A stretch of DNA of 64,000 nt, from NCBI RefSeq assembly GCF_030129945.1, contig NZ_JARRAF010000006.1:62001-126000 (forward strand), read 5' to 3'. Of this stretch, positions 36,375-46,015 are shown piece by piece; positions within the stretch are counted from its first letter, which is position 1; each line of letters opens with the position of its first letter. Under the pieces are notes generated by a model. The model ran no database searches. It was not told where the DNA came from and saw only the letters and a program-made list of their open reading frames with translations. The DNA comes from Parachitinimonas caeni. Its GTDB lineage: Bacteria > Pseudomonadota > Gammaproteobacteria > Burkholderiales > Chitinimonadaceae. Made by a program: the position numbers and the translations under genes.

Positions 36375-37571
36375 TTAATTCTCGGGGTGATAACGGTTGT
36401 ACAGGCGAGCCATGTGTTTGACGATGGAACGAGCAAGGTCTGACTTGTTGGCGCGTGGCAACCGGTGCTGACCATCATCGTCCAGCAAGATAACCTCGTT
36501 GTCATCCGCACCGATTGCTGTCTGCACCAGATTTGCCACTAACAGCGGCAGCTTTTTCCGGCGGCGCTTTGCTTCGGCAAACTCCAGCAGATTTTCGCTC
36601 TCGGCCGCAAATCCAACACAGAAAGGTGGGTTCGCCACGCTGGCCACGTTTGCCAGGATATCCGGATTGGGTGCCAGCTCCAGTGTCAGGATGTGCGCAT
36701 CCTTTTTGATTTTTTGCTCGGATGGGTTGAGTACATAGTAGTCAGCCACAGCTGCAACGCTGACAAAAATGTCCTGATGGGTAATCTCGCCATTCACGGC
36801 AGCCAGCATATCCTGGGCGCTTACCGTATCGATCCGGCGCACACCTGTTGGCGTTGGCAACATGGTCGGTCCGCTGATCAACGTCACTTCCGCTCCCGCC
36901 TCGAAGGCCGCACGGGCAATCGCATAGCCCATCTTGCCTGAACTGGAGTTGGTGATCCCGCGCACGGCATCAATACGTTCAAAAGTTGGGCCTGCCGTTA
37001 CCAGAAGTTTGAGTCCAGCCAGAAATTTTGGCTGGAACAAAGCCTGAATATGATCGAACAGAACTTTTGGCTCCAGCATGCGGCCAAGCCCAGTCTCGCC
37101 ACAGGCCTGGTCCCCCGCATCCGGCCCCAGAATGGTAATACCGTCTTCGCGCAACTGCGCCACATTGCGCAGATTGGGCGGGTTTTCCCACATCTGGCGG
37201 TTCATGGCCGGCGCTACCAGCAAAGGGCAATCCCTGGCCGAGCACAGTGTTGACAACAGATCGTCCGCTACCCCATGGGCCAGCTTAAACATGATGTCGG
37301 CCGTCGCCGGCGCGATCAGAATGGCATCGGCACCACGAGGCAAATCAATATGGGCCATGTGGTTATCAATGCGGTTATCCCACAAATCCGTAAATACTGG
37401 CCGCCCAGACAGGGCTTGAAAGGTTGCTGGTGTTACGAATCGCGTAGCCGATTCACTCATTACCACCTGCACATCAACACCGGCTTTCACCAGTAAACGG
37501 GTCAACTCGGCGGATTTGTAAGCTGCCACCCCCCCCGTCACCCCTAACAATAATCGTCGCGGACGGCTCAT
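36375..37571 (-). CDS. coaBC: Bifunctional phosphopantothenoylcysteine decarboxylase / phosphopantothenate-cysteine ligase
   Basis: A 398-residue Dfp protein making 4'-phosphopantetheine for coenzyme A. The CoaC half (1-185) has the FMN-binding start [17 protein letters not shown], the catalytic histidine in MAHIDLP and [11 protein letters not shown] with the active-site substrate-binding flap [10 protein letters not shown]. The CoaB half has [27 protein letters not shown] and [21 protein letters not shown] 37571 has GAGGAAA upstream; the frame extends further but without homology. It is divergent from radC, 175 bases away. Confidence 0.96.
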   Translation of the reverse strand: MSRPRRLLLGVTGGVAAYKSAELTRLLVKAGVDVQVVMSESATRFVTPATFQALSGRPVFTDLWDNRIDNHMAHIDLPRGADAILIAPATADIMFKLAHGVADDLLSTLCSARDCPLLVAPAMNRQMWENPPNLRNVAQLREDGITILGPDAGDQACGETGLGRMLEPKVLFDHIQALFQPKFLAGLKLLVTAGPTFERIDAVRGITNSSSGKMGYAIARAAFEAGAEVTLISGPTMLPTPTGVRRIDTVSAQDMLAAVNGEITHQDIFVSVAAVADYYVLNPSEQKIKKDAHILTLELAPNPDILANVASVANPPFCVGFAAESENLLEFAEAKRRRKKLPLLVANLVQTAIGADDNEVILLDDDGQHRLPRANKSDLARSIVKHMARLYNRYHPEN

Positions 37572-37746
37572 CGAATTTCCTCGCGCATTTTCATCCCCTA
37601 TAAATCGATTGCACTCGGCGCAACCAGAACCACTTTGCAGCCCGACCGCCGATTGCCGGCTCGACTGACATTTTACTTTCTCAATCGAAAGTACACGGTC
37701 TGCGGAGCCCACTCTCTGCCCGCATTCTAATGGAGGGGAGGTACCC

Positions 37747-38424
37747 ATGCCCATTTCAGACTGGCCAAGCGAAGATCGGCCCCGAGAAAAACTGCTTAGC
37801 CGAGGCGCAGATGCCCTGACCGACGCCGAGCTACTGGCCATATTCCTGCGTACCGGGACGCGTGGCAAAAGCGCTGTAGATCTCGCACGGGATTTGCTTC
37901 ACCGCTATGGCAGTCTTACCCGTTTATCCCAAGCCAGCCTGGAAGACTTCAGCCAAACCGCTGGCCTGGGCAGCGCAAAGTATGCGCAGCTTAAAGCCGT
38001 GATCGAAATGGCCAGACGAGCCTTGGCAGAGGAGATGCGGACGATTCGTGTTGCGTTCAACTCACCCGCCGCAGTGCGCGAGTACCTGCGCCTGTGGTTG
38101 GGCGCAGAGCAAAGGGAAGTGTTTGTTGGGCTTTTTCTGGACAGCCAGCATCGCTTGCTGGTGAGTGAAGAACTGGCTGCCGGTAGCATTCGTGAGGCAA
38201 GGATTTATCCACGGGAAGTCGCTAAACGTTGCTTGCAGCACAATGCGGCAGGACTGATCGTCGCCCATAACCACCCTTCAGGACTCGCAGAACCCAGTGA
38301 AGCTGACGTCAGTCTCACCCGGCACCTCAAGTCTGCGCTGGCCCTACTCGACATCGACCTGCTCGACCATTTCATCGTCACGGGTAGTGAAGCCGTCTCA
38401 CTGGCTGAACAAGGCCGCATTTAG
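37747..38424 (+). CDS. radC: RadC family JAB1/MPN-domain protein
   Basis: A 225-residue protein. An N-terminal helix-hairpin-helix region (REKLLSRGADALTDAELLAI) is followed by the RadC domain with the JAMM zinc motif E-x-n-HNHPSG (LIVAHNHPSGLAEPSEAD). The name is historical; a role in DNA repair is not established, and the biochemical function is unknown. GGAGGGGAGG precedes ATG 37747. It is usually found beside coaBC/dut and rpmB in proteobacteria, as coaBC here. Confidence 0.94.
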   Translation: MPISDWPSEDRPREKLLSRGADALTDAELLAIFLRTGTRGKSAVDLARDLLHRYGSLTRLSQASLEDFSQTAGLGSAKYAQLKAVIEMARRALAEEMRTIRVAFNSPAAVREYLRLWLGAEQREVFVGLFLDSQHRLLVSEELAAGSIREARIYPREVAKRCLQHNAAGLIVAHNHPSGLAEPSEADVSLTRHLKSALALLDIDLLDHFIVTGSEAVSLAEQGRI

Positions 38425-38633
38425 GCGCCGTTGACATGTTGATCACGCCTTGTCGTTGCAAGGCCTCGCCGGGCCAACTATGCATATAGACATCCCTGAG
38501 TTGTAGATAGCCAACCGACCAACGGCATCAAGGGTTCGCCACAGCTGCCGATATAGGATCAAAGCCCACCGACGCTCCTCACCACTCCGAGCCACGTCAT
38601 CCTGTCACCCAACCACCTCATGGGAGGTGTTAC

Positions 38634-39644
38634 ATGATCATCGACCAATCAAAGCTGGCCTTATCCAGCCAGCACTCGGCACACCAGGCGGAATTTCAAC
38701 GTGCCATTGCCATGCCACGCCCGACCCCGGTTCTGCCCGCCCCCTCCTTTGAGGACCGAGTGACCCTGAGTGGCCGACGGCCGCCAGAGGTCAGCGATAC
38801 CAGAAAGACTGAAGCGATCGACAGCGACGATCTGATGGACTCCGATCCACGCTCCATGCTGATCAAGACACTGATTGAGTCGCTGACCGGTGAGAAAATC
38901 AGCATTGCCAAAATCGACCTCACCACCGAAACCAACTACGAACGCGAAACCGTCATGGCCGAAGCCATGAGCAGCCAGTCGCCCCAGTCGCTGACCTATA
39001 TGCGCCATTACGAGGAAAGCGAGTCGTTGAGCTTTGCAGCCCAAGGCAAGGTCGTCACAACAGACGGTCGCGAGATCGAGTTCAAAGCAGCCTTGCAAAT
39101 GCAACGCGTCTATCGGGAAGACACCTTGGTCACCGTGGGCCCTCAGCCAACCCCCACCCGTAAAGATCCTCTGGTTGTAAACCTTGACGGTAAAGGCGTT
39201 GGACTCAGCGGCAAAGTCTTCCACTTTGATCTGGATGCAGACGGCAGCACCGAAGCTCTGCCTACGCTGCTGCGCGGTAGCGGCTTCCTGGCGCTTGACC
39301 TTGATAAGAATGGAAAAATCGACAATGGCCAGGAATTATTCGGCGCAAAAAGTGGGAATGGATTTCAGGATCTTGCCCAATACGACGACGATAAGAATGG
39401 CTGGATTGACGAACAAGATTCAATTTGGGGCCGTTTAAGGATTTGGATAAAACATCCAGATGAAGACAAGTTATTGAGTTTAAAGGAAGCAAATATCGGC
39501 GCACTCAATCTTGCAAACAGTGAAGGCAACTATTCATTACGCGATGATAAAAATAAGGAAAATGGAATGTTGCGGCGCAACGGAATTTATCTTAGCGAGG
39601 ACGGAAAAGCCGGATTCTTACAGCAAGTTGACCTGAATGTATGA
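38634..39644 (+). CDS. Unknown protein with EF-hand-like calcium-binding loops
   Basis: A 336-residue protein without signal peptide. The N-terminal 150 residues are polar and unrecognised. From about residue 180 the sequence DPLVVNLDGKGVGLSGKVF begins a repeat region with three loop-like patterns (DLDADGST, DLDKNGKIDNGQE, DDDKNGWIDEQDS) that look like EF-hand/dockerin calcium sites and include IWGRLRIW. Similar C-terminal modules occur in many bacterial proteins of unknown function. The last third is visibly more AT-rich than the first part and its neighbours. GGGAGG lies seven bases before ATG 38634. Possible roles include secreted or surface calcium binding, but no export signal is seen. 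Confidence 0.65.
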   Translation: MIIDQSKLALSSQHSAHQAEFQRAIAMPRPTPVLPAPSFEDRVTLSGRRPPEVSDTRKTEAIDSDDLMDSDPRSMLIKTLIESLTGEKISIAKIDLTTETNYERETVMAEAMSSQSPQSLTYMRHYEESESLSFAAQGKVVTTDGREIEFKAALQMQRVYREDTLVTVGPQPTPTRKDPLVVNLDGKGVGLSGKVFHFDLDADGSTEALPTLLRGSGFLALDLDKNGKIDNGQELFGAKSGNGFQDLAQYDDDKNGWIDEQDSIWGRLRIWIKHPDEDKLLSLKEANIGALNLANSEGNYSLRDDKNKENGMLRRNGIYLSEDGKAGFLQQVDLNV

Positions 39645-39980
39645 ACGCAAAATGACAATAGAATTTATTTGATTTTAGTCGGGTGTCTGCGCCTGTAAAA
39701 AACCGCGAAATCTGCAGGCGCAACCAGCCTTCGGACACTAATATCCGAATCTCCCCCAAACCCGCGTCAAGCTGGGTTATCCCCAATTTTTGGCAACGTT
39801 GACAAGGCTAATATGGCGGGGCAATATTCTGCCGGGGTTTGAAATTGACCGCCCTTAATGCACTACCGCTAGGCGCAGGCTCGTTTCAGCATTCGGCTAC
39901 ATTAGCTAAATAAGATAGAAACGGCATGCGCCTCTTTAAGCTCATCTGAAGCTAAGCCTTTCTACGAAGGGGAAACATCC
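39645..39980. other. 336-base intergenic region before livK
   Basis: No gene. It holds two inverted repeats: TGCGCCTG (39688-39695) with CAGGCGCA (39715-39722), and TTCGGA with TCCGAA (39730-39749). These may be terminator or leader structures for the EF-hand-like gene or livK. The livK promoter must lie in the AT-rich last 100 bases, but no strong hexamer pair stands out. GAAGGGGAAA is the livK ribosome site. Confidence 0.5.
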
Positions 39981-41261
39981 ATGACTTTGGCACGTTATAG
40001 CCTTATTGCATCTGCTGTTTTAGCTCTGGCTGCATGCGGACAACAACAAAATACCGAGCAACCAAAACAAGACCCAAATGCAGCAAAACCAGCTGCTGAT
40101 GCAAAACCTGCCGACGCCGGCGGTGAAGCAGTTGTAAAAATCGGCCACGCAGCACCGCTGACTGGCAATATCGCCCACTTGGGCAAGGACAATGAAAACG
40201 GCGCACGCCTGGCCATCGACGAATTGAACGCCAAGGGCGTTGAAATCGGCGGCAAGAAGGTCAAGTTCGAGCTGCTGTCGGAAGATGACCAAGGCGATCC
40301 GAAGACTGCTACCACCGTAGCCCAGCGTTTCGTTGATGCCAAGGTTGCTGGCGTTGTCGGTCACTTGAACTCCGGCACAACCATCCCCGCCGCCAAGATC
40401 TACTCTGACGCCGGCATTCCTCAGATTTCCCCTTCCGCGACTAACCCTGACTACACCAAGCAGGGCTTCAAGACCGCCTTCCGTGTTATCGCCAACGACA
40501 TTGCTCAGGGCAAGGCTCTGGGTGACTTCGCAGTAGATAATCTGAAGGCCAAGAAGATTGCGATCATCGACGACCGCACCGCTTACGGCCAAGGTCTGGC
40601 AGACGAATTTGAAAAGGCCGCCAAGGGCAAGGGCGCAGAAATCGTCAAGCGCGAGTTCACCAACAATCAGGCTACCGACTTCATGGCCATCCTGACCTCG
40701 ATCAAGGGTGCCAAGCCTGATGTCGTGTTCTACGGTGGTATGGATGCTCAGGCAGGGCCAATGGCCAAGCAGATGAAGAAGCTGGGCATTGCAGCCAAGC
40801 TGCTCGGCGGTGACGGCTTCCAGTCCGGCGAATTCATCAAGCTGGCAGGTGACGCAGCAGAAGGTCAGTTTGCATCCCAGCCTGGCCTCGCCAAGGACAA
40901 GATGCCTGGCTACGCCGACTTCAACACCAAATACAAGGCCAAGTTCAACACCGACATCCAGATCTACGCACCGTACACCTACGATGCAACGATGCTGATG
41001 GTCGAAGCTATGAAGAAGGCCAACTCGACCGACTCCAAGGTTTACCTGCCAGAACTCGCCAAGATCGAGTACAGCGGCGTAACCGGCCCGGTCAAGTTTG
41101 ACGAGAAGGGCGACGTGGTTGGCGGTACCGTAACCGTCTATCAGGTTAAGGGTGGCAAGTGGGAAGTCATGGCATCGGTAGGCGGCGCAGCTGCCCCGGC
41201 AGCCGCAGCACCTGCTGAAGCCAAGCCAGCAGAAGCCAAGAAGGAAGAAAAGAAGCAATAA
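39981..41261 (+). CDS. livK: Branched-chain amino acid ABC transporter, substrate-binding lipoprotein
   Basis: A 426-residue periplasmic binding protein of the LivJ/LivK type. The lipobox is LALAACG, so it is a lipoprotein (cysteine at residue 19). The periplasmic-binding core begins VKIGHAAPLTGNIAHLGKDN and runs through GVVGHLNSGTTIPAAKIY and IAIIDDRTAYGQGLADEFEK. The last 25 residues are an alanine/lysine/glutamate-rich tail (PAEAKKEEKKQ) not usual for the family. It starts the livKHMGF operon, with a hairpin behind it that likely reduces expression of the downstream membrane genes. Confidence 0.92.
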   Translation: MTLARYSLIASAVLALAACGQQQNTEQPKQDPNAAKPAADAKPADAGGEAVVKIGHAAPLTGNIAHLGKDNENGARLAIDELNAKGVEIGGKKVKFELLSEDDQGDPKTATTVAQRFVDAKVAGVVGHLNSGTTIPAAKIYSDAGIPQISPSATNPDYTKQGFKTAFRVIANDIAQGKALGDFAVDNLKAKKIAIIDDRTAYGQGLADEFEKAAKGKGAEIVKREFTNNQATDFMAILTSIKGAKPDVVFYGGMDAQAGPMAKQMKKLGIAAKLLGGDGFQSGEFIKLAGDAAEGQFASQPGLAKDKMPGYADFNTKYKAKFNTDIQIYAPYTYDATMLMVEAMKKANSTDSKVYLPELAKIEYSGVTGPVKFDEKGDVVGGTVTVYQVKGGKWEVMASVGGAAAPAAAAPAEAKPAEAKKEEKKQ

Positions 41262-41283
41262 GCTTCTTGTCGTAGTACCTACT

Positions 41284-41312
41284 AAGGCGGCATCGGCCGA
41301 TGCCGCCTTTTC
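41284..41312 (+). terminator. Attenuator-like hairpin between livK and livH
   Basis: AAGGCGGCATCG-GC-CGATGCCGCCTT is a 26-base perfect palindrome followed by TTCC. It sits just after the binding-protein gene, the normal place for a partial terminator that makes binding protein more abundant than the permease. Confidence 0.8.
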
Positions 41313-41410
41313 CAGACCTCAATGCAGTGATACCCACAACTAAAATCGGCGAAACGAGCCGAGGGGTTTGGCTACCATAAAGAATCACTTCCACCCAGGG
41401 GATACCAATC

Positions 41411-42349
41411 GTGGAAACTTTTATTCAACAGATAGTAAACGGCCTTGTCATGGGCAGCATGTATGCCCTGATCGCACTCGGCTACACCATGGTCTACGGC
41501 ATTCTGAGCCTGATCAACTTCGCGCATGGCGAGGTCGTCATGATCGGCGCCATGGTGACTATTACCTGTATCAATCTCGTTTCCAGCATTGCCCCGGGTC
41601 TACCCGGCTCGCTGGTCTTCACTGCTGGCCTGCTGATGGCCATACCGATCACCATGGTGCTCGGTTTCAGTATCGAACGCATCGCCTACCGCCCTTTGCG
41701 CAAGGCGCCACGACTTACCCCCCTTATTACTGCGATTGGTGTTTCGATCACCTTGCAGCAGGTCGCAATGCTGATCTGGGGCCGCTCACCACGCTCCTTC
41801 CCCGCCATCTTCGGCGAGGACGCTCCCCACAAACTCTTTAATCTGGATGTCAGCATCACCAACATCCAGATCACCATCATCGTTCTAGCGATTCTGCTGA
41901 TGGCTGGCTTGCTGATCATGGTTGAAAAAACCAAGCTTGGCCGGGCCATGCGAGCCACCTCGCAAAATCCGGAAGTCGCCGGCCTGATGGGGGTCAACAT
42001 CAATACCATCATCTCGATGACTTTCGTCCTGGGCTCGGCACTCGGTGCAGTAGCGGGTGCACTCTATGCTGCCAACTACTCCCGAGCAGATGCCTATATC
42101 GGCTTCATGATCGGCCTGAAGGCGTTTACCGCAGCGGTATTGGGTGGCATTGGCAACCTGGCAGGCGCGGTATTGGGCGGCATCGCCCTGGGCCTGATCG
42201 AGAGCGTTGGCGCAGGTTATATCGGACCGCTGACCAATGGCTTCCTGGGTAGTCACTATCAAGACATCTTCGCGTTTGCCGTCTTGATTCTTGTACTGGT
42301 GTTCCGTCCGTCCGGCCTGCTTGGCGAGCGGGTTGCGGAACGCGCCTGA
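41411..42349 (+). CDS. livH: Branched-chain amino acid ABC transporter permease LivH
   Basis: A 312-residue inner-membrane permease with about eight hydrophobic segments (GLVMGSMYALIALGYTMVYG at the start). The conserved AFTAAVLGGIGNLAGAVLGG region is the cytoplasmic coupling loop. GTG 41411 is the start, with AGGGGATA upstream. It follows livK behind an attenuator and is followed by livM. Confidence 0.94.
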   Translation: METFIQQIVNGLVMGSMYALIALGYTMVYGILSLINFAHGEVVMIGAMVTITCINLVSSIAPGLPGSLVFTAGLLMAIPITMVLGFSIERIAYRPLRKAPRLTPLITAIGVSITLQQVAMLIWGRSPRSFPAIFGEDAPHKLFNLDVSITNIQITIIVLAILLMAGLLIMVEKTKLGRAMRATSQNPEVAGLMGVNINTIISMTFVLGSALGAVAGALYAANYSRADAYIGFMIGLKAFTAAVLGGIGNLAGAVLGGIALGLIESVGAGYIGPLTNGFLGSHYQDIFAFAVLILVLVFRPSGLLGERVAERA

Positions 42350-42382
42350 TCAATCCTTCGTCTCTTACTTACGGATACCATC

Positions 42383-43564
42383 ATGAGTTCATTCGACTCG
42401 ATGAAACAGTCCAGAACCGGGGCGCTGGTTGGCTTCGCTCTGATGGCGGTAGCGCTGGTTCTACTGCCAGTCCTTTTCGGCAAGGGCCTGGGCAATACCT
42501 GGGTTCGCAACCTCGACTTCGCCATGCTCTATATCATGCTGGCGCTCGGTCTGAATATTGTTGTGGGCTATGCCGGCCTGCTTGATCTGGGATACATCGC
42601 CTTCTATGCCGTCGGGGCCTACTTGTATGCCTTGCTCAATTCGCCGCATCTGGTCCCCTTGTTACAAGGCACCGGTCTGGAGTGGATACTTGGACCCTCC
42701 ATCTGGATCGTCATCCCGCTGGCAGCATTGGTAGCCGGCAGCTTTGGGGTGATGCTCGGCTCCCCAACGCTCAAGTTACGTGGCGATTATCTGGCCATCG
42801 TTACCCTGGGCTTTGGTGAGATCATCCGGATCTTCATGAACAACCTGAACCATCCGGTCAACCTGACCAATGGTCCGCGCGGTATCACGCTGATTGAACC
42901 CATTACCCTGTTTGGTCATTCACTCGGAAAGCCTCTGCACCTGTTCGGGCTGGAGATCCCCCCCCTCTATCAGTACTACTATCTGTTCCTGGCTTTAACC
43001 ATGTTCATTGTCTTTGTGTCGATCCGTCTGCAGGATTCGCGCATTGGCCGGGCCTGGGTGGCTATCCGCGAGGACGAAATTGCTGCCAATGCCATGGGTA
43101 TCAATACCCGCAACGTCAAATTGCTGGCGTTTGCGATGGGCGCCTCTTTCGGAGGCGTTGCAGGTTGCTTGTTCTCCAGCCTGCAAGGGTTCATCTCGCC
43201 CGAAAGCTTCGGCTTGATGGAGTCAATCATCGTACTCAGCATGGTTGTATTGGGTGGCATGGGCCACATCCCGGGTGTCATTCTCGGCGCGGTCATCCTG
43301 GTCTTTGTGCCAGAAGCGCTGCGCGATGTGATCAACCCGCTGCAAAATGCTCTGATTGATCGCAAAATCATCTCCGGCAAGATTATCGATCCGGAAGTCG
43401 TGCGTATGCTGATGTTCGGTCTGGCCCTGATTTTCGTCATGTTGCTGCGACCAGAAGGCTTATGGCCATCCAAACGCCGCCGCGCCGAACTACACCCCAA
43501 AACCGACGATATCGCCCGACAGGAAAAAGATTCCGTAGCCGATGCGGAGCGCAACCATGACTGA
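42383..43564 (+). CDS. livM: Branched-chain amino acid ABC transporter permease LivM
   Basis: A 393-residue second permease. The core motif MLALGLNIVVGYAGLLDLG is diagnostic of LivM; the coupling loop is FVPEALR and the C-terminus is charged. The stop overlaps the start of livG by eight bases (ATG 43557, TGA 43562), so translation of the ATPase is coupled. Confidence 0.95.
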   Translation: MSSFDSMKQSRTGALVGFALMAVALVLLPVLFGKGLGNTWVRNLDFAMLYIMLALGLNIVVGYAGLLDLGYIAFYAVGAYLYALLNSPHLVPLLQGTGLEWILGPSIWIVIPLAALVAGSFGVMLGSPTLKLRGDYLAIVTLGFGEIIRIFMNNLNHPVNLTNGPRGITLIEPITLFGHSLGKPLHLFGLEIPPLYQYYYLFLALTMFIVFVSIRLQDSRIGRAWVAIREDEIAANAMGINTRNVKLLAFAMGASFGGVAGCLFSSLQGFISPESFGLMESIIVLSMVVLGGMGHIPGVILGAVILVFVPEALRDVINPLQNALIDRKIISGKIIDPEVVRMLMFGLALIFVMLLRPEGLWPSKRRRAELHPKTDDIARQEKDSVADAERNHD

Positions 43565-44327
43565 ACCATTGCTTGAAATTCAGGGTATACACAAGCGCTT
43601 TGGTGGCTTGCACGCCCTTAACGATGTCTCGCTGTCGATCAAACGCGGTGAAATCTACGGCCTGATCGGCCCTAACGGCGCCGGCAAGACTACCTTGTTC
43701 AACGTTCTGACCGGTCTGTACCAGCCCGATGAAGGCAAGTTCACCTTCAATGGCAAAGACTTGTTCCGCCAGAAACCTCACGTGGTGGTCGGCTCGGGGA
43801 TTGCGCGGACATTCCAGAATATCCGCCTGTTTGCCAACATGACCGCCAAAGAGAACGTCATGGTGGGTCGCCACGTGCGGTCTGGCGCCGGGGTATTCGG
43901 CGCCGTGTTCCGCCCCCCGGCAGCCAAGCGTGAAGAAGCCGCGATCCACGCTCGGGCACAGGAACTGCTGGATTATGTCGGTATTGCCGCCCGTCACAAC
44001 GAGCTGGCACGCAACCTTTCCTACGGCGATCAACGCCGCCTGGAAATCGCCCGGGCACTGGCAACCGATCCCACGCTGCTGGCGCTGGACGAACCTGCCG
44101 CAGGGATGAACCCCAAAGAAACCGACGACCTGAAGAAGTTGATGGAAAAGATCCGCAAAGACGGCGTCACCATTTTGTTGATTGAGCACGACGTCAAACT
44201 GATGATGGGTCTCTGTGACAGGATTGCCGTGCTGGACTACGGCAAGAAGATTGCTGAGGGTGTACCCGAAGTAGTCAAGAATGACCCTCGTGTGATCGAG
44301 GCCTACTTGGGAGTCGCGCCGGAATGA
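43557..44327 (+). CDS. livG: Branched-chain amino acid ABC transporter ATP-binding protein LivG
   Basis: A 256-residue ABC ATPase. Walker A is GPNGAGKTT, the ABC signature LSYGDQRRLEIARAL and Walker B LLALDEPAAGMNP, the LivG pattern. ATG 43557 has GGAG seven bases upstream, inside livM. The stop overlaps the livF start as ATGA. Confidence 0.96.
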   Translation: MTEPLLEIQGIHKRFGGLHALNDVSLSIKRGEIYGLIGPNGAGKTTLFNVLTGLYQPDEGKFTFNGKDLFRQKPHVVVGSGIARTFQNIRLFANMTAKENVMVGRHVRSGAGVFGAVFRPPAAKREEAAIHARAQELLDYVGIAARHNELARNLSYGDQRRLEIARALATDPTLLALDEPAAGMNPKETDDLKKLMEKIRKDGVTILLIEHDVKLMMGLCDRIAVLDYGKKIAEGVPEVVKNDPRVIEAYLGVAPE

Positions 44328-45040
44328 GTACCAATCTGCTTGAAGTCAAACAGCTGAAAGTGGCATATGGTGGCATTCATGCTGTCAAAGGCATTGATAT
44401 GCACATCAAGCAAGGGGAGCTGGTTGCCCTGATCGGCGCCAATGGCGCTGGTAAAACCACGACCCTGAAGACACTGGCCGGCATGATCAAGCCAACCGAG
44501 GGCTCGATTGTCTACGATGGCGCCAATATGGCTCAGATCCCGGTCTACAACTATGTAGAGCGCGGGTTGGCACTGGTGCCGGAAGGTCGAGGTATTTTCA
44601 GCCGGCTCACGGTTGAAGAGAACCTGCTGATGGGGGGCTATCGCAGCAACGACAAGGTCCAGATCATGGCCGACATCGAACGGGTTTATGGTTTATTCCC
44701 CCGTTTGAAAGAACGCCACAAGCAGCTCGCCGGCACCCTGTCTGGCGGAGAACAGCAGATGGTGGCGATTGGTCGGGCTATGGTCAGCCGTCCCAAACTG
44801 CTGCTGCTGGACGAACCCTCGATGGGCCTGGCACCGATCATTGTGCAGAAGATTTTTGAAATCATTCGCATGATTGCGTCGGAAGGTGTGACGATGCTGC
44901 TGGTGGAACAAAACGCCAAGCTGGCATTGCAAACCTGCCAACGCGGATATGTGATGGAAAGTGGAAAAATCACCGTGGCAGATAGCGCTGAAGCCCTGCT
45001 TAGCAATGAGCGGGTTCAGCAGGCGTATCTGGGAGAGTAG
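44324..45040 (+). CDS. livF: Branched-chain amino acid ABC transporter ATP-binding protein LivF
   Basis: A 238-residue second ATPase of the transporter. Walker A is GANGAGKTT, the signature LSGGEQQMVAIGRAMV and Walker B LLLLDEPSMGLAP. It forms a heterodimer with LivG. It is the last gene of the operon; a strong terminator follows 110 bases on. Confidence 0.96.
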   Translation: MSTNLLEVKQLKVAYGGIHAVKGIDMHIKQGELVALIGANGAGKTTTLKTLAGMIKPTEGSIVYDGANMAQIPVYNYVERGLALVPEGRGIFSRLTVEENLLMGGYRSNDKVQIMADIERVYGLFPRLKERHKQLAGTLSGGEQQMVAIGRAMVSRPKLLLLDEPSMGLAPIIVQKIFEIIRMIASEGVTMLLVEQNAKLALQTCQRGYVMESGKITVADSAEALLSNERVQQAYLGE

Positions 45041-45149
45041 TTACCGGTCCGTGGCTGGAATACCGGGTGGCACAAGTTAGGGAATACCGAACAGAACTAT
45101 TTGCAGGCAATCTGTTCGAACCAACTGTTAGTACAGCAAGGCAGCGAAT

Positions 45150-45182
45150 GCGCCGATCAGGAAACTGGTCGGCGCTTTTTTT
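45150..45182 (+). terminator. Intrinsic terminator of the liv operon
   Basis: GCGCCGATCAG-GAAA-CTGGTCGGCGC is an 11-base-pair stem with one G-T pair and a GAAA loop, followed by seven T. It lies six bases before the end of the convergent pabC gene. Confidence 0.92.
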
Positions 45183-45187
45183 GCCTC

Positions 45188-46015
45188 TCATCGACAGCTG
45201 ATGCGATGCCCCTGCAGTGGGCCAGTCCGTTGCCACTGCGCCTGCAGTGCCTGTGCCGTCGCGAAATCATTCCAGCGATATGGGCCACAAACAGCAATTG
45301 GCCGGATGCCGACTACGCTATTGCAGAGCATCAGCTCATCCGCCTGCGGCAAGTCTTCGAGATCAATTGATCGAATTTTCGGCACCAGACCTACGCTGTC
45401 AGCGTGCTCCAGCACGAAGTCTCTGGTCAGACCTGCAACGCCACACAGGCTCAAATCGGGAGTCCGAAGCTCGTTGCCAAAGCGCGCAAATAAATTGCTA
45501 GCCACACCCTCTACCACCTCCTGTTTTCCCGCCAGCATCAAGCCATCTTCGATCGCCACATCATCCCATTCGCGACGCGCCATTACGCTATCCAGTCGAT
45601 TGAGGTGCTTTACACCCGCCAACAAGGGTTGCAGCGACAAACGCCAGTCACAAATCCGAACAACCGCCGGCTGCTCTCTTAAAGGAGGCAAGGGGTTGAT
45701 TGTGACAATGCGGGTGCAAGCCTGATCAGGCGAACTGGCATAGCCACGAGCTCCGACACCACGCGTCAGCATCAGCTTGACCACTGCATGACTAATCTCG
45801 AATTGCTGCAAGTCATTCAGCCAACACGCTGCGGGTGGACAGATTAAGCCCAAGCGAGTGGCATCGTGCTGCAACTTGGCGAATTGGCGCTCCCAGAACC
45901 ACAGAGTGCCCTCTGTACAGCGAAGCGTTCTGAATACGCCATCCCCATAAGCAAGACCACGATCACCAGGGAACACTGCCCCACCTGGCACGCCATCTAC
46001 CGCCCAGCTCGGCAT
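45188..46015 (-). CDS. pabC: Aminodeoxychorismate lyase, class IV aminotransferase fold
   Basis: A 275-residue PLP enzyme of the branched-chain-aminotransferase-like fold IV. Blocks present: PGDRGLAYGDGVFRTLR, the PLP lysine in GVKHLNRLDSVMARREW, and the substrate loop EVVEGVASNLFARFG with ADELMLCNSVVGI. PabC turns 4-amino-4-deoxychorismate into p-aminobenzoate and pyruvate for folate. ATG 46015 shares its A with the pabB stop (TGATG), with GGGAG ten bases upstream, so the pair is translationally coupled. Confidence 0.92.
   Translation of the reverse strand: MPSWAVDGVPGGAVFPGDRGLAYGDGVFRTLRCTEGTLWFWERQFAKLQHDATRLGLICPPAACWLNDLQQFEISHAVVKLMLTRGVGARGYASSPDQACTRIVTINPLPPLREQPAVVRICDWRLSLQPLLAGVKHLNRLDSVMARREWDDVAIEDGLMLAGKQEVVEGVASNLFARFGNELRTPDLSLCGVAGLTRDFVLEHADSVGLVPKIRSIDLEDLPQADELMLCNSVVGIRPIAVCGPYRWNDFATAQALQAQWQRTGPLQGHRISCR

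Noticed and set aside
37572-37868. In-frame N-terminal extension of coaBC
   Set aside because: The 99 extra residues are not like Dfp proteins and overlap radC; a good ribosome site precedes the internal ATG 37571.
39730-39749. TTCGGA/TCCGAA pair as an intrinsic terminator
   Set aside because: Six-base stem with eight-base loop and no T-run; too weak to call a terminator.
40020-41258. Long open frame antisense to livK
   Set aside because: Perfect overlap with a clear binding-protein gene; the frame is open because of the codon bias of livK on the other strand.
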